Shown here one piece after another: positions 43,717 to 53,405 of a DNA stretch of 64,000 nucleotides. The DNA comes from Devosia sp. (GTDB lineage: Bacteria > Pseudomonadota > Alphaproteobacteria > Rhizobiales > Devosiaceae), in the NCBI RefSeq assembly GCF_017744655.1, contig NZ_JAGIAW010000004.1:124001-188000 (forward strand), written 5' to 3'. The notes under the pieces are model-generated. The model was not told the origin of the DNA and did no database searches. It saw only the letters and a program-made list of their open reading frames with translations. Position 1 is the stretch's first letter. Each line of letters starts with the position of its first letter. The position numbers and the translations under genes were made by a program.

Positions 43717-45204
43717 ATGTCTTCTCCTCACGCCCATGCGGCTGACGCACCACCCGATCCGCGCCGCTGGATCGGCCTTTTCGTGCTGCTGATCGCCAAT
43801 TTCATGAATCTGATCGACGTCACCATCGTCAACGTCGCTCTCCCTTCCATGCGCGAAAACCTCGGCGCCACCGACAACCAGATCGAATGGGTCGTCGCCG
43901 CCTATGTCCTTGCCTTCGCACTTGGTTTGCTGCCCTTCGGCCGCCTCGGAGACATTTTGGGCCGCACCCGCCTCTTTCTCTGGGGCGTTGCTGCCTTCAC
44001 CGCCGCCTCGGCGCTTTGCGGCATGTCCTCTTCGATCGAAATGCTGATCGTCGCCCGCATCATCCAGGGTCTCGCCGGCGCCATGATGACCCCGCAGGTC
44101 CTCGCTATCGCCACGGTTACCTTCCCGCCACATGAGCGCGGCCAGGCCTTCTCGCTCTTCGGCCTCACCGCCGGCCTTGCCTCGGTCTGCGGCCCGATTC
44201 TTGGCGGCCTTCTCATCGAAGCCCACATCTTCGGCTTGGATTGGGAGCCGATCTTCCTCGTCAACGTGCCGGTCGGCATTGCTGCCGTGGTCGCCGGCTG
44301 GTTCCTCATTCCGCGCCTGCCGGGCCATCCGGACCTCAAGAACGATTTTATCGGCATCGGCCTTTTCGGCCTCGGCATTGTCGCAGTGGTCTTCCCCATC
44401 GTCGAAGGCCGCGCCTATGGCTGGCCACTCTGGGCCTTTGGGCTCATTGCTGCGGGTCTCGTGCTGATCGGTCTCTTCGTCCTCTGGACCAAGCGCCGCG
44501 CCGATGCGGGTCTGCCGCAGCTCCTCAACTATGACCTCTTGAAGAACCGCGACTTCATGTTCGGCGCCTTTGTGGTCACCATCTATGCCTCGGGCATTCC
44601 GGGCATGTTCATGATCATCTCGTTGCTGCTGCAGAGCGGCTTCGGCATGACGCCGCTGCAATCGGGGCTCACCAATACGCCCTTCTCGGTGGGCGTGCTG
44701 ATCGCTTCGCTGATCGCCGGTCGCTTCGGTTCCAACTATCTGCGGGCCCGCCTCGGCGCTGCCGGCCTGATGCTGGCCGGCGGTATCGGCTCGCTGCATC
44801 TCATCATCGGCGCAGCCGGCGATACCATCAATAGCTGGAGCTTCTTCGTGCCGCTGCTGATCGCCGGTATCGGCCTTGGCACCGGGTTCTCCTCGCTTTT
44901 CCAGCTCGTCCTGCGCAATGTGCCGCCGCGCGATGCCGGTGCGGGTTCGGGCGCCCTCCAGGCCTTCCAGCAGGTGGGCGGCGCGCTCGGCGTGGCGCTG
45001 ATCGGCGAAATCTTCTTCACCCATCTCAGCGGCGCCTTTACCGGTGGCAGCGCGGCCACGGCAGCCTTTGCCGAGTCTGCCTCGCTGGCACTCTGGTACC
45101 AGGTGGTGAGTTTCGGCCTTATCTTCTTCCTCGCCTTCGCCTTCAAGCCTTCGGGCGGACAGAAGCCGGGCGGCGCACCGCAGCCGGTGCTGGTGGAAGC
45201 CTAA
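43717..45204 (+). CDS. MFS efflux transporter, DHA2 (EmrB/QacA) type
   Basis: This is an inner-membrane drug:proton antiporter of 495 residues with 14 predicted transmembrane segments. Motif D1 is NFMNLIDVTIVNVALPSM, motif A GRLGDILGRTR and the antiporter motif LTAGLASVCGPILGG. These are characteristic of the EmrB/QacA family. No EmrA-like adaptor is next to it, so it may pump into the periplasm. It is co-transcribed with the TetR gene and ends at a strong terminator. Confidence 0.92.
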   Translation: MSSPHAHAADAPPDPRRWIGLFVLLIANFMNLIDVTIVNVALPSMRENLGATDNQIEWVVAAYVLAFALGLLPFGRLGDILGRTRLFLWGVAAFTAASALCGMSSSIEMLIVARIIQGLAGAMMTPQVLAIATVTFPPHERGQAFSLFGLTAGLASVCGPILGGLLIEAHIFGLDWEPIFLVNVPVGIAAVVAGWFLIPRLPGHPDLKNDFIGIGLFGLGIVAVVFPIVEGRAYGWPLWAFGLIAAGLVLIGLFVLWTKRRADAGLPQLLNYDLLKNRDFMFGAFVVTIYASGIPGMFMIISLLLQSGFGMTPLQSGLTNTPFSVGVLIASLIAGRFGSNYLRARLGAAGLMLAGGIGSLHLIIGAAGDTINSWSFFVPLLIAGIGLGTGFSSLFQLVLRNVPPRDAGAGSGALQAFQQVGGALGVALIGEIFFTHLSGAFTGGSAATAAFAESASLALWYQVVSFGLIFFLAFAFKPSGGQKPGGAPQPVLVEA

Positions 45205-45210
45205 CAGGAA

Positions 45211-45237
45211 GGGCCGCGCAATGCGCGGCCCTTTTTT
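45211..45237 (+). terminator. Intrinsic terminator of the TetR/MFS operon
   Basis: GGGCCGCGCA and TGCGCGGCCC form a GC-rich stem directly followed by six T residues on the plus strand, six bases after the MFS stop. It abuts the 3' end of the convergent TSUP gene. Confidence 0.9.
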
Positions 45238-46021
45238 ATGCTGCCTTGAACAGCAGTTCCCAGGTTTGGTAGCCGGCAAGGGCAATCACCAGGGTGCCCA
45301 CCAGCAGCATCAGCCGCTTTGCCGGCAGGATGCGCACGACGAAACCGGCGAGGGGCGCCGCCAATATGCCGCCGGCCACGAGCCCGGCGACGGACCACAG
45401 GTGCTGGTCGATCCCCTCGGCGTCCGCCCAGTGCCCGGTCAGCAGCGCCGTGATGAAGGCGACTGAGACGGCCGTCGTCACAAAGAATTCCACCGTATTG
45501 ACCGTGCCAACCACGTAGCGCGGCGCGCCGCCCGAACCGATGAGGCTCGAGGTCACGATCGGCCCCCAGCCGCCGCCACCGGCCGCGTCGACAAAGCCGC
45601 CTGCGACGCCAAGCGGCAGCACGATCTGCGTCTTGGGCTCATGATAGGGCCCGCGGGCCCGAAACGCCCGATAGAGAATGTAGACACCCAAAAGCCCCAG
45701 ATAGACCGTGACAAAGGGGCGGAGCATGGCGCCGTCTATGGCGGTCAGCACATAGGTGCCGAGCACGCCGCCGACGATCCCGGCCGGCGCCAGACGCCAG
45801 AACAGGCGCCAATTGACGTTGTGGTTGCGGACATGGCTCGTGGCCGAAGCTGCGGTGGTGAACATTTCGGCCGCGTGAACGCTGGCCGAGGCGGCAGCCG
45901 GCGGCACGCCGAAGGAGAGCAGCATCGTCGAGCTGACAACGCCATAGGCCATGCCCAGGGCGCCGTCGACGATCTGGGCGAGAAAGCCCACCACGAGGAA
46001 AATGAAGAACTCAGAGCCCAA
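45236..46021 (-). CDS. TSUP (TauE/SafE) family permease
   Basis: This inner-membrane protein of 261 residues has about eight hydrophobic segments. The repeated TSUP pattern appears as GFLAQIVDGALGMAYGVV in the first half and GVAGGFVDAAGGGGWGPIV in the second. Members export or take up sulfite, sulfonates or related organic anions; the substrate here is unknown. It follows argB on the same strand, separated by a terminator, so it probably has its own promoter. Confidence 0.9.
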   Translation of the reverse strand: MGSEFFIFLVVGFLAQIVDGALGMAYGVVSSTMLLSFGVPPAAASASVHAAEMFTTAASATSHVRNHNVNWRLFWRLAPAGIVGGVLGTYVLTAIDGAMLRPFVTVYLGLLGVYILYRAFRARGPYHEPKTQIVLPLGVAGGFVDAAGGGGWGPIVTSSLIGSGGAPRYVVGTVNTVEFFVTTAVSVAFITALLTGHWADAEGIDQHLWSVAGLVAGGILAAPLAGFVVRILPAKRLMLLVGTLVIALAGYQTWELLFKAA

Positions 46022-46046
46022 GACGCCTCCACAGTCTAGAACACAA

Positions 46047-46086
46047 AGGGCCGAAACACCGTTCGTCGTGAACGGGTTCCGGCCCT
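46047..46086 (-). terminator. Terminator of argB
   Basis: The arms AGGGCCG and CGGCCCT enclose a second stem CCGTTC/GAACGG; on the minus strand the hairpin is followed by TTTGTGTT. It lies directly after the argB stop and before the TSUP start. Confidence 0.75.
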
Positions 46087-46108
46087 GAGACAGAGTAGTG
46101 CGCCGGGG

Positions 46109-47011
46109 TCAGCGGACGATCAGTGTGCCGGCACCGAATTCGGTGAAGAGTTCCACCAGCACCACATGCGGCTGCTTGCCGTTGAGAATGACGACGCCTT
46201 CGACGCCGCTGTCGAGAGCTTCGAGGCAGGTTTCGACCTTGGGGATCATGCCGCCCGAAATCGTGCCATCGGCAATCAGTGCCTTGGCATCGGAGACGCT
46301 CAGCTCGGGAATAAGCTTGCCGTTCTTGTCGAGCACGCCCGGCACGTCGGTGAGGAACAGCAGGCGCTTGGCGCCGAGCGAGCCGGCAATGGCGCCGGCA
46401 AAGGTATCGGCATTGATATTGTACGTATTGCCGTCGCGGCCCGGGGCGACCGGAGCGATGACCGGAATCATTTCCGAACGGGCGAGGAGGTCGAGGAGGG
46501 TCCGGTCGACTTCGACGGGTTCGCCGACAAAGCCGAGATCGAGCACGCGTTCGATGTTCGAGCCGGGATCCTTGACCTTCTTCTCTGCCTTCTTGGCAAA
46601 GACCATGTTGCCGTCCTTGCCGCAAAGACCGATGGCCCATTCGCCTTCGGCATTGATCAGCGCGACGATTTCCTTGTTGATCGAGCCGGCGAGGACCATC
46701 TCGACCACTTCCATGGTCCGCGCGTCGGTAACGCGAAGGCCGCCTTCGAACTTGGATTCGATGCCGAGGTTTTTCAGCATCGAGGCAATCTGTGGCCCGC
46801 CGCCATGCACGACGATCGGGTTGACCTTGGATTGCTTCAGAAGCGCGATATCGCGGGCAAAGGCCTGGCCGAGCTTGAGATCGCCCATGGCATGGCCGCC
46901 GTATTTCACGACGACGGTCTTGCCTTCGTAGCGCTGCATATAGGGCAGGGCCTGGGCGAGGATGCCGGCATCGTGGCTGAAGCGGTCGGTCGTCGTTTCT
47001 TGGTCAGACAT
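46109..47011 (-). CDS. argB: Acetylglutamate kinase
   Basis: This enzyme phosphorylates N-acetylglutamate in the second step of arginine synthesis. The 300 residues show the amino-acid-kinase loop [33 protein letters not shown] and the C-terminal [21 protein letters not shown], which includes the arginine-sensing region of the feedback-inhibited hexameric type. It is the housekeeping neighbour of engB in many rhizobia; here a plus-strand stress module lies between them. Confidence 0.96.
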   Translation of the reverse strand: MSDQETTTDRFSHDAGILAQALPYMQRYEGKTVVVKYGGHAMGDLKLGQAFARDIALLKQSKVNPIVVHGGGPQIASMLKNLGIESKFEGGLRVTDARTMEVVEMVLAGSINKEIVALINAEGEWAIGLCGKDGNMVFAKKAEKKVKDPGSNIERVLDLGFVGEPVEVDRTLLDLLARSEMIPVIAPVAPGRDGNTYNINADTFAGAIAGSLGAKRLLFLTDVPGVLDKNGKLIPELSVSDAKALIADGTISGGMIPKVETCLEALDSGVEGVVILNGKQPHVVLVELFTEFGAGTLIVR

Positions 47012-47199
47012 GGGCGGTGTGGTTTCCTCAAGAAGACCTGCGAACGGGCCAAGGGTCTAGTGCATTTTGGACTGGGTTTAAATCATCCTGAACGACAAAA
47101 TCATGGCCATTGATCCATTTCTCCCCGATTTGCGTTGCAAGAGTGGCAGGCAAGTTCAAGTATGCATGCCTGAGGGGGCCGGGAGGCATATCCAAACAC

Positions 47200-47751
47200 A
47201 TGTCAACGCAAGCTGATGTCGGCGCCATTGCGGACCTGATCGCCCGTTGCGCCCTGCGAGACAGGGCCGCATTTCGGCAGCTTTACGAGCGCACCAGCGC
47301 GAAACTTTTCGGCGTGGCCCTGCGTATCTTGAAGGACAGAGCCGAAACCGAGGAAGCGATACAGGAAATCTACGTCAAGATCTGGCAAAAGGCCGACCGT
47401 TATGTGGCCGGTCAGTACAGCCCGATCAGCTGGCTTGTGGCCGTTGCCCGCAATCATGCACTCGACAAGGTGCGGGTCAAACGACCGGTCAGCGAAGACA
47501 TCGATACCGCCCTCGATATCGCCGATATGGGTCCCAGTCCCGAGCGACAGGTAGAGCAGTCCGAAGACAGCGCGCGCATTGCGCATTGCCTCGGTACGCT
47601 TGAGCCCGATCGCGCCGAGGCAGTGCGGGGCGCTTATCTCGATGGTTTCAGCTACGAAGAATTGGCCCAACGCCATGCCGTGCCGCTCAACACGATGCGG
47701 ACATGGCTACGCCGGAGCCTGGCCAAGTTGAAAGATTGCCTGACGTCATGA
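47200..47751 (+). CDS. ECF-type RNA polymerase sigma factor
   Basis: This is an alternative sigma factor of 183 residues. Region 2 (about 20-85) includes FGVALRILKDRAETEEAIQEIYVKIW and region 4 (about 125-180) ends in FSYEELAQRHAVPLNTMRTWLRRSL. The pairing with an RskA-type anti-sigma encoded in the next, overlapping gene suggests a SigK-like signalling unit. ATG 47200 follows GGGAGG at a rather long distance (13 bases); the frame is open 30 codons further upstream. Likely targets are the fasciclin and MsrB genes downstream (inferred). Confidence 0.93.
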   Translation: MSTQADVGAIADLIARCALRDRAAFRQLYERTSAKLFGVALRILKDRAETEEAIQEIYVKIWQKADRYVAGQYSPISWLVAVARNHALDKVRVKRPVSEDIDTALDIADMGPSPERQVEQSEDSARIAHCLGTLEPDRAEAVRGAYLDGFSYEELAQRHAVPLNTMRTWLRRSLAKLKDCLTS

Positions 47752-48449
47752 GCGACCAAGATAAACAAGAGAAAGACGGAAACCGCGCATTGGTGGCGGA
47801 ATACGTCCTTGGCCTGCTCGACGTGCAAACGCATGAAGCTGTGGGCAAGCGTATTGCCGGCGACACGGCCTTGCAGCGCGAGCATGATTTTTGGGCCAAC
47901 CATTTTTCCGGTCTCGACGATCAGTTTGAGCCCGTCGCCCCACCCGCTCATATCCTGCCGAAAATCGAGTCCAGACTTTTCGGAACGGAGAAGCGCGCGT
48001 CCTGGTGGGATAGCCTGGCTCTCTGGCGCTCGGTCGCGGCAGGCGCGCTTGCTGTTGCGGTGGCCGCTGTCGGCTTTTCGGTCATGCAGCCGAGCCCTGA
48101 TTCTTCGGCTCTTGCGACCCAGCTTGTGGCGGCGCTTCAGGCCGAAGGCAGCGATGTACAATTCCTCGCACTTTACGATGGTACAGGTGCTGTGCGACTG
48201 ACGGCACTCTCGGGCGAGACCATGCCAAATAATGACTATGAACTCTGGGCTATCCAGGGCGGTGGATCACCTATCTCCATGGGCGTGGTGCCGATCAATG
48301 CGCGCAGCACGGTTGAACTCTCGGACACTGTGCGCGCCGGCTGGGGCGAAGGCTCCGTTCTTGCGGTCACCCTCGAACCCAAGGGCGGTGCTCCTGCGGG
48401 TGTTCCCACGGGCCCGGTTGTGGCCCAGGGCGCTGTTACCAAGATCTAG
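47748..48449 (+). CDS. RskA-type anti-sigma factor
   Basis: This is a membrane-bound inhibitor of the ECF sigma factor, 233 residues. The N-terminal cytoplasmic part (about 1-85, with AEYVLGLLDVQTHEAV) is the sigma-binding domain. One transmembrane helix lies at about 92-110 (VAAGALAVAVAAVGFSV) and the extracytoplasmic RskA domain follows, with YELWAIQGGGSPISMGVVP and a final LEPKGGAPAGVPTGPVV. There is no HxxxCxxC zinc motif, so sensing is probably not by a zinc thiol switch. ATGA overlap with the sigma gene supports stoichiometric expression. Confidence 0.92.
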   Translation: MSDQDKQEKDGNRALVAEYVLGLLDVQTHEAVGKRIAGDTALQREHDFWANHFSGLDDQFEPVAPPAHILPKIESRLFGTEKRASWWDSLALWRSVAAGALAVAVAAVGFSVMQPSPDSSALATQLVAALQAEGSDVQFLALYDGTGAVRLTALSGETMPNNDYELWAIQGGGSPISMGVVPINARSTVELSDTVRAGWGEGSVLAVTLEPKGGAPAGVPTGPVVAQGAVTKI

Positions 48450-48473
48450 CCAACAAGTCTGCTTTTCATAATC

Positions 48474-48508
48474 GGTGCGCTGGCCAAGGCCGGCGCACCT
48501 TTATTTTT
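48474..48508 (+). terminator. Terminator of the sigma/anti-sigma operon
   Basis: GGTGCGC and GCGCACC pair, with an inner GGCC/GGCC stem, followed by TTTATTTTT on the plus strand. It lies 25 bases after the anti-sigma stop. Confidence 0.85.
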
Positions 48509-48566
48509 GCGGGTTCTCATGTGCGCCGGACAGTGCCGCTCGCGTACGAAACTGACCCGAAAAAGT

Positions 48567-48595
48567 TTCAGCTTTTTTCTCGAGAAAACGCTGAA
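48567..48595. promoter_or_regulatory. Palindromic element upstream of the fasciclin gene
   Basis: The perfect 14-base palindrome TTTTCTCGAGAAAA (48575-48588) is enclosed by TTCAGC (48567-48572) and GCTGAA (48590-48595). It sits about 90 bases before the fasciclin start in the only space available for its promoter. It could be a regulator site or an mRNA hairpin; which is not decided by the sequence. Confidence 0.45.
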
Positions 48596-48683
48596 CCAGC
48601 AAAAACTGCAGCTGAAATCCGTCCGTTCTTACTCATGTCCCGACACTGATCGGGAACAGAATTAAACAGGAAGGAACTCTCAA

Positions 48684-49247
48684 ATGAACATTTCCCTGCG
48701 CGCTGTATCCGTCGCCGCCATTCTGTCCTTTGGTGCCCTGACCGGCTCCGTATTTGCCCAGGACAATCCGATGGTTGGCGGCGCTGCCATGTTTGCCGAC
48801 AAGAACATCGTTGAGAATGCCGTCAATTCCGCCGATCACACGACGCTGGTTGCCGCCGTCAAGGCAGCTGGCCTTGTCGACACCCTTTCCGGCCCTGGCC
48901 CGTTCACTGTCCTTGCCCCGACCAATGAAGCTTTCGCCGCCCTGCCCGCCGGTACCGTCGAAAACCTCTTGAAGCCGGAAAACAAGGATATGCTGACCAA
49001 GATCCTGACGTGCCATGTCATCGCGGCCAAGGCGCTGTCGACCGACATCGTCAGCATGGTTGAAGCCGATGGCGGCGAACATGTCGCTGACACCGTCGGT
49101 GGCTGCAAGCTCACCCTCAAGGCTGCTGACGGCAAGGTGACCATTACCGACGAAAACGGCACTGTCGCCAATGTCACCATTGCCGACGTGATCCAGTCCA
49201 ACGGCGTCATCCATGTCATCGACGCGGTGTTGACCCCGAAGATGTAA
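48684..49247 (+). CDS. Secreted fasciclin-domain protein
   Basis: This is an exported protein of 187 residues with a Sec signal peptide ending SVFA before QDN. One fasciclin (FAS1) domain fills the rest: the first conserved block is LVDTLSGPGPFTVLAPTNEAF and the second NGVIHVIDAVLTP, with ILTCHVIAAKAL between. FAS1 domains mediate adhesion or surface interactions, and such proteins are common targets of RskA-type ECF systems. A strong AGGAAGGA ribosome site precedes the ATG. Two cysteines (TCHV, GGCKL) could form a disulfide. Confidence 0.93.
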   Translation: MNISLRAVSVAAILSFGALTGSVFAQDNPMVGGAAMFADKNIVENAVNSADHTTLVAAVKAAGLVDTLSGPGPFTVLAPTNEAFAALPAGTVENLLKPENKDMLTKILTCHVIAAKALSTDIVSMVEADGGEHVADTVGGCKLTLKAADGKVTITDENGTVANVTIADVIQSNGVIHVIDAVLTPKM

Positions 49248-49364
49248 CCTTCTTCGGCATCCCGCCGAATGAGGTCATGAGGCTCCGCTTCCCCCCGGGC
49301 GGGGCCTCTCGCATTCTTGAGGAAAGTTCGATCCGGATTGGTCTATGCTAGGGGCAGGGAGACG

Positions 49365-49865
49365 ATGACAATGCAGCTCACACGACGCGCAGTTCTCTTG
49401 GGTAGTTCGGCCGTGGCCGCCCTCTCGGTCTTTTCGCTCTGGCGCTCGACAAGCCAGCCGCGGGCAGCCGAGGGCGATTTTCCGTTCAAGCTCAGCGATG
49501 AGGAATGGAAGGCTAAGCTCGATCCGGCCGCCTACAATGTCCTTCGCCACGAAGACACCGAACGCCCCTTCACCTCGCCGCTCAATGACGAGCACAGGGT
49601 CGGCAAATTCCATTGCGCCGGCTGCGACCAGATCCTCTTCGAGTCGGAGAAGAAATTCGACAGCGGCACCGGCTGGCCCAGCTTCTGGGATTTCGTTCCG
49701 GGCGCCATCGGCTCGACCGAGGATACAACGCTGGGTATGGTTCGCACCGAAGTGCATTGCAGCAATTGCGGTGGCCACCAGGGGCACGTCTTCAACGATG
49801 GTCCGGCCCCCACGGGCCTGCGCTACTGCATCAACGGTGTGTCGCTCAGCTTCGTCGCCGCCTGA
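49365..49865 (+). CDS. msrB: Exported peptide-methionine (R)-S-oxide reductase
   Basis: This enzyme reduces methionine-R-sulfoxide in damaged proteins. Of 166 residues, the first 30 form a twin-arginine-like signal (LTRRAVLLGSSAVAAL), so it acts in the periplasm. The MsrB domain follows, with zinc cysteines in CAGC and CSNC, the GTGWPSFW block, HCSNCGGHQGHVF, and the catalytic cysteine in GLRYCINGVSL. ATG 49365 has a GGGAG ribosome site; the frame is open 16 codons upstream. Its position after the sigma/anti-sigma/fasciclin genes suggests an envelope oxidative-stress role. Confidence 0.94.
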   Translation: MTMQLTRRAVLLGSSAVAALSVFSLWRSTSQPRAAEGDFPFKLSDEEWKAKLDPAAYNVLRHEDTERPFTSPLNDEHRVGKFHCAGCDQILFESEKKFDSGTGWPSFWDFVPGAIGSTEDTTLGMVRTEVHCSNCGGHQGHVFNDGPAPTGLRYCINGVSLSFVAA

Positions 49866-49951
49866 AGGCATGGCTGCGTTGAGGCGCATGGTGTTGATCT
49901 TCGCCCCTGAACTTCGATAGGTGTGACTGACCTCTCGAGCATCAGATTCAC

Positions 49952-50665
49952 ATGCGCCTCACCATCATCCAGACCGGGGAAGTCCCCGAACCGCTTCGCG
50001 ACAATTTCGGTCCATACCATTCGATGTTCGAGCGCATGTTCGACGCGACCGAAAATGGCTTTAGCTATGAGGTGGTTGATGTCGAAGGGAACAGTCTGTT
50101 ACCCGATCCCTCACGCATAGAGGGGATCGTCATCACCGGTTCGCCGGCCGGCGTCTACGAGGATCACGACTGGCTGCCGCCCCTGCGCGAGTTCATTCGT
50201 CGCGCCTATTCGGCCAAAACCCCCATGCTCGGCGTCTGCTTCGGTCACCAGATCATGGCCGATGCGCTGGGCGGAGACGTCCGGAAATCCGAGAAAGGCT
50301 GGGGTCTCGGCCGTCACGCCTACCGCGTCGCCGGCCGCCCCGATTTCATGGCCGATGCGCCGGAAACACTGGCGATAGCCTGCTCGCATCAGGATCAGGT
50401 CATCGTACCGCCCGCCGAAGCCGAGGTGATCCTTGCCTCTGACTTCACGCCCAATGCCGGGCTTTTCTATAAGTCCGGCAAGGCTTTAAGCTTCCAGCCG
50501 CATCCAGAATTCCTCGACGACTACGCCATGGCGCTGGTAGAACTGCGCCGCGGCCGCGCGCCCGAAGAGGTTGTCGAGCAGGGCGTAGCCTCTTTTGCGC
50601 AAAACTCTGACAGCGCTCGGATGGCCGACTATATCGGCAAGTTCTTTCGCGGAAACACCGCGTAA
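49952..50665 (+). CDS. Class I glutamine amidotransferase-like protein
   Basis: This is a free-standing GATase1 domain of 237 residues, cytoplasmic. The nucleophile elbow is LGVCFGHQ and the remaining triad residues are in FQPHPEF. Similar stand-alone proteins (GuaA-like amidotransferases) hydrolyse glutamine or gamma-glutamyl compounds; the acceptor is unknown. It is transcribed in the same direction as msrB with an 86-base gap. Confidence 0.9.
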   Translation: MRLTIIQTGEVPEPLRDNFGPYHSMFERMFDATENGFSYEVVDVEGNSLLPDPSRIEGIVITGSPAGVYEDHDWLPPLREFIRRAYSAKTPMLGVCFGHQIMADALGGDVRKSEKGWGLGRHAYRVAGRPDFMADAPETLAIACSHQDQVIVPPAEAEVILASDFTPNAGLFYKSGKALSFQPHPEFLDDYAMALVELRRGRAPEEVVEQGVASFAQNSDSARMADYIGKFFRGNTA

Positions 50666-50740
50666 CCCGCGGGAATCAAGGCGGCATTAACCAAGATCGG
50701 CGAGGCTGTGGGCAATAAATCCTGCCCCAGGACTCACAAA

Positions 50741-52681
50741 ATGTTCCGCTTCAGCCGGTTCTCGATCACCAAAAAACTTGTCATCGTCTTTCTCGGTTTC
50801 GGTGTCGTGGTCGCGGCACTCGGCGGCCTCGCGCTGCTGGCCGCGAAATCCCTCGGGGATCGCGGCAACGAGGTCGGGGCGCTGCTCTCGCCGCACGTCA
50901 AGGCGGCGATGGAGATCAAGCTCAACGCGACCACAGCCCATCTCTATTTCGAAGAAATCATGATGGGCGATGCCAGCGAAGATGTCACCAATGTCTGGGC
51001 TCACCTCGACGCGGCCAAGGCCTATCTCGCTGCTATTCAGAACGGCGACGATATTGAGGGTGCGGTCTATTTTGCCTCCGAAAATCCCAGCGTACAGGCG
51101 GCAGGCCCTAAGGTCTTGCAGGCGCTTACTGATTTCCGCGCCGCGGCCGAACAGCGCTATGCCAATCTCGGCAAGGGCGACGAAGGCGCCGGTTCTGCCG
51201 CAGATGCGGCGTTCGACGCCGCTTATGACAGCGTCATCGTCGAGGCGACGGCGCTCGAGAAATCGGTCTTTGACGACATGCAGCAGGGCCTGACGCGGCT
51301 AACCGGCGCACAGAGCTTTGCCATCATCACGCTGATCCTTGCCGGCATTGGCGCCGCCTCCGGTTGTTTCACCGTGTTCCTGTTCTTCCGCAAGGTCGTC
51401 TCGGCGCGGCTGGATCAGCTCGTGAAGATCACCGGCGAACTGGCCAAGGGCAATACCGAAGTCGATGTTCCGGCCCAGAAGGTGCAGGACGAGTTGACCG
51501 TTATGTTCGATGCCTTCACCAGCTTCCGCGGCGCGCTGGTTGAGCAGGCGGCCCTGGAGAACGCCGACAAGCAGCGCAATGCCGAAAGTGGCCAGCGCCG
51601 TCGCGCTTCAGATAGGCTGACCGACGATCTCAAGGACACGATCCACGCCGTGATGGCCGGTCAGTTGAGTCGTCGCGTTGCGGCCGATTATTCGCAGGAC
51701 GAACTCAAGAGCCTCGCGGGCGAAGTCAACGCCTTGCTCGACGCGGTCGACAAAGGCCTTACCGGGACGGGGCGTGTGCTTTCGGCTCTGGCCAAAGCCG
51801 ATCTCAGCCAGCGCGTGAGCGGAAAATTCCAGGGTGCCTTTGCCGAGCTGCAAGACAATACCAATGCCGTGGCGGACCGGCTGACCGAGGTCATGGGCCG
51901 CCTGCAAGAGACCTCGCATCGTCTCAAGACGGCGACCGGAGAAATCCTTGCGGGCTCCAATGATCTCGCTGAACGCACCAGCCGTCAGGCGGCCATGGTG
52001 CAGCAAACGACATCAACAGTGTCGGGCCTCTCCAGCACCGTGACTGAAAACGCCAAGCGTGCCCAGGAAGCCGATCGTTCGGTTGGCAATGCCTCGCGCA
52101 TCGCCGTCGAAAGCGGGTCGGCCATGGATGCGGCCAACAAGGCGATGGAGCAGATCTCGACCTCGTCCGCGAAGATCTCAAGCATCATCGGCATGATCGA
52201 CGACATCGCCTTCCAGACCAACCTTTTAGCGCTCAACGCCTCGGTGGAAGCAGCGCGCGCAGGTGAGGCCGGCAAGGGCTTTGCCGTGGTCGCGGTGGAA
52301 GTGCGGCGCCTGGCGCAGTCGGCGGCGGAAGCCTCGGCTGAGATCAAGCAGCTCATCGAGATTTCGGCCGGTGAGGTGCAGGCCGGTACGCAGGTGGTGA
52401 TGCAGATCGCCGAGCAGATTTCGACGCTCAACCTCTCGGTGCGCGAGAGTGCCAAGCTCATTGGCGAGATTGCCGAGGCCAGCCGTTCGCAGGCTGTCGC
52501 CATCGGGGAAGTCAGCACCGCAGTGCGGCAGATGGATGAAATCACCCAGCACAATGCGGCACTCGTGGAAGAAACCAATGCTGCCATCGAGCAGACGGAA
52601 AATCAGGCTGCCGAACTCGACGAAATCGTCGCTGTGTTCGAACTGGGCAATGCCCGGGTTGCGGCGCGCTACGCCGCTTAA
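50741..52681 (+). CDS. Methyl-accepting chemotaxis protein
   Basis: This is a transmembrane chemoreceptor of 646 residues. TM1 is at about 11-34, a periplasmic four-helix-type sensor domain (about 35-190) follows, then TM2 (about 196-220), HAMP and a second HAMP-like region. The signalling hairpin has [20 protein letters not shown], as in the other receptor of this window. Unlike that receptor it ends in VAARYAA with no W-x-x-F tether. ATG 50741 begins [13 protein letters not shown]; an upstream in-frame GTG at 50708 would add 11 residues. The ligand is unknown. Confidence 0.94.
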   Translation: MFRFSRFSITKKLVIVFLGFGVVVAALGGLALLAAKSLGDRGNEVGALLSPHVKAAMEIKLNATTAHLYFEEIMMGDASEDVTNVWAHLDAAKAYLAAIQNGDDIEGAVYFASENPSVQAAGPKVLQALTDFRAAAEQRYANLGKGDEGAGSAADAAFDAAYDSVIVEATALEKSVFDDMQQGLTRLTGAQSFAIITLILAGIGAASGCFTVFLFFRKVVSARLDQLVKITGELAKGNTEVDVPAQKVQDELTVMFDAFTSFRGALVEQAALENADKQRNAESGQRRRASDRLTDDLKDTIHAVMAGQLSRRVAADYSQDELKSLAGEVNALLDAVDKGLTGTGRVLSALAKADLSQRVSGKFQGAFAELQDNTNAVADRLTEVMGRLQETSHRLKTATGEILAGSNDLAERTSRQAAMVQQTTSTVSGLSSTVTENAKRAQEADRSVGNASRIAVESGSAMDAANKAMEQISTSSAKISSIIGMIDDIAFQTNLLALNASVEAARAGEAGKGFAVVAVEVRRLAQSAAEASAEIKQLIEISAGEVQAGTQVVMQIAEQISTLNLSVRESAKLIGEIAEASRSQAVAIGEVSTAVRQMDEITQHNAALVEETNAAIEQTENQAAELDEIVAVFELGNARVAARYAA

Positions 52682-52700
52682 TCAGACAAGAAAGACGAGA

Positions 52701-52730
52701 AAGGCGCATCCTGCGGGATGCGCCTTTTCT
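52701..52730. terminator. Bidirectional terminator, chemoreceptor/engB
   Basis: AAGGCGCATCC and GGATGCGCCTT form an 11-base stem with a four-base loop followed by TTTTCTT on the plus strand; A-rich sequence on the other side gives a T-run on the minus strand. It serves both convergent genes. Confidence 0.85.
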
Positions 52731-53383
52731 TATGCGCCGCTGCTTTCGAGCAGCATGGCGATTTCGGTTCGGAGATCCTTGATTCCAGTGCCCTTCTCGC
52801 TCGATGTGAGGAGAACATGCGGGTGCGCAGCGGGGCGCTTGGCGATGCTCCAGCGGGTCGCCGCAAGTGCCTTTTCGACATCTTCCGAATTGGGCTTGTC
52901 GGCCTTGGTCAAGACGACCTGATAACTCACGGCCGCGTGGTCCAGCTCGTTCATGACGCTGACGTCATTGTCCTTGGGGCCATGGCGGCTGTCGATGAGG
53001 ACGTAGACGCGGCGGAGGGTAGCGCGGCCCACCAGGTACTGGTGCACCAGCTTGGTCCAGGCCTTCACCTTCGGCTCCGGCGCCTTGGCATAGCCATAGC
53101 CGGGCATGTCGACGATGCGCAGGTTTTCGCTCTGGCTCTCGAAGATATTGAGTTCCTGGGTGCGGCCCGGCGTGTTGGACGTACGCGCCAGATTGGACGT
53201 GCCGCAGAGCGCGTTGATCAGGCTCGATTTGCCGACATTGGAGCGGCCGGCAAAGGCGATTTCGACGCGATCCATCGGCGGCAGGTCGGCAAGGCTGACG
53301 CAGCCCTTGGTGAAGACGATGGGGCGCGCAAACATCAGGCGGCCGCGTTCGATGAGGTCGGTTGGATAATTGATTTCGGTCAT
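52730..53383 (-). CDS. engB: Ribosome-biogenesis GTPase EngB (YihA/YsxC)
   Basis: This essential-type GTPase takes part in large-subunit assembly. The 217 residues include the P-loop GRSNVGKSS (46-54), G2/G3 regions [12 protein letters not shown] and DMPGYGYAK, and G4 TKADK. ATG 53383 begins MTEINYP; the frame is open much further upstream through yidC but without relation to the family. It follows yidC after 71 bases containing a long hairpin, so it may be only partly co-transcribed. Confidence 0.96.
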   Translation of the reverse strand: MTEINYPTDLIERGRLMFARPIVFTKGCVSLADLPPMDRVEIAFAGRSNVGKSSLINALCGTSNLARTSNTPGRTQELNIFESQSENLRIVDMPGYGYAKAPEPKVKAWTKLVHQYLVGRATLRRVYVLIDSRHGPKDNDVSVMNELDHAAVSYQVVLTKADKPNSEDVEKALAATRWSIAKRPAAHPHVLLTSSEKGTGIKDLRTEIAMLLESSGA

Positions 53384-53405
53384 GCGGTGCTCGGCCTCAA
53401 AGACT

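Noticed and set aside
49270..49312. GC-rich imperfect hairpin between fasciclin and msrB considered as a terminator
   Set aside because: Stem pairing is broken and there is no T-run; too weak to list.
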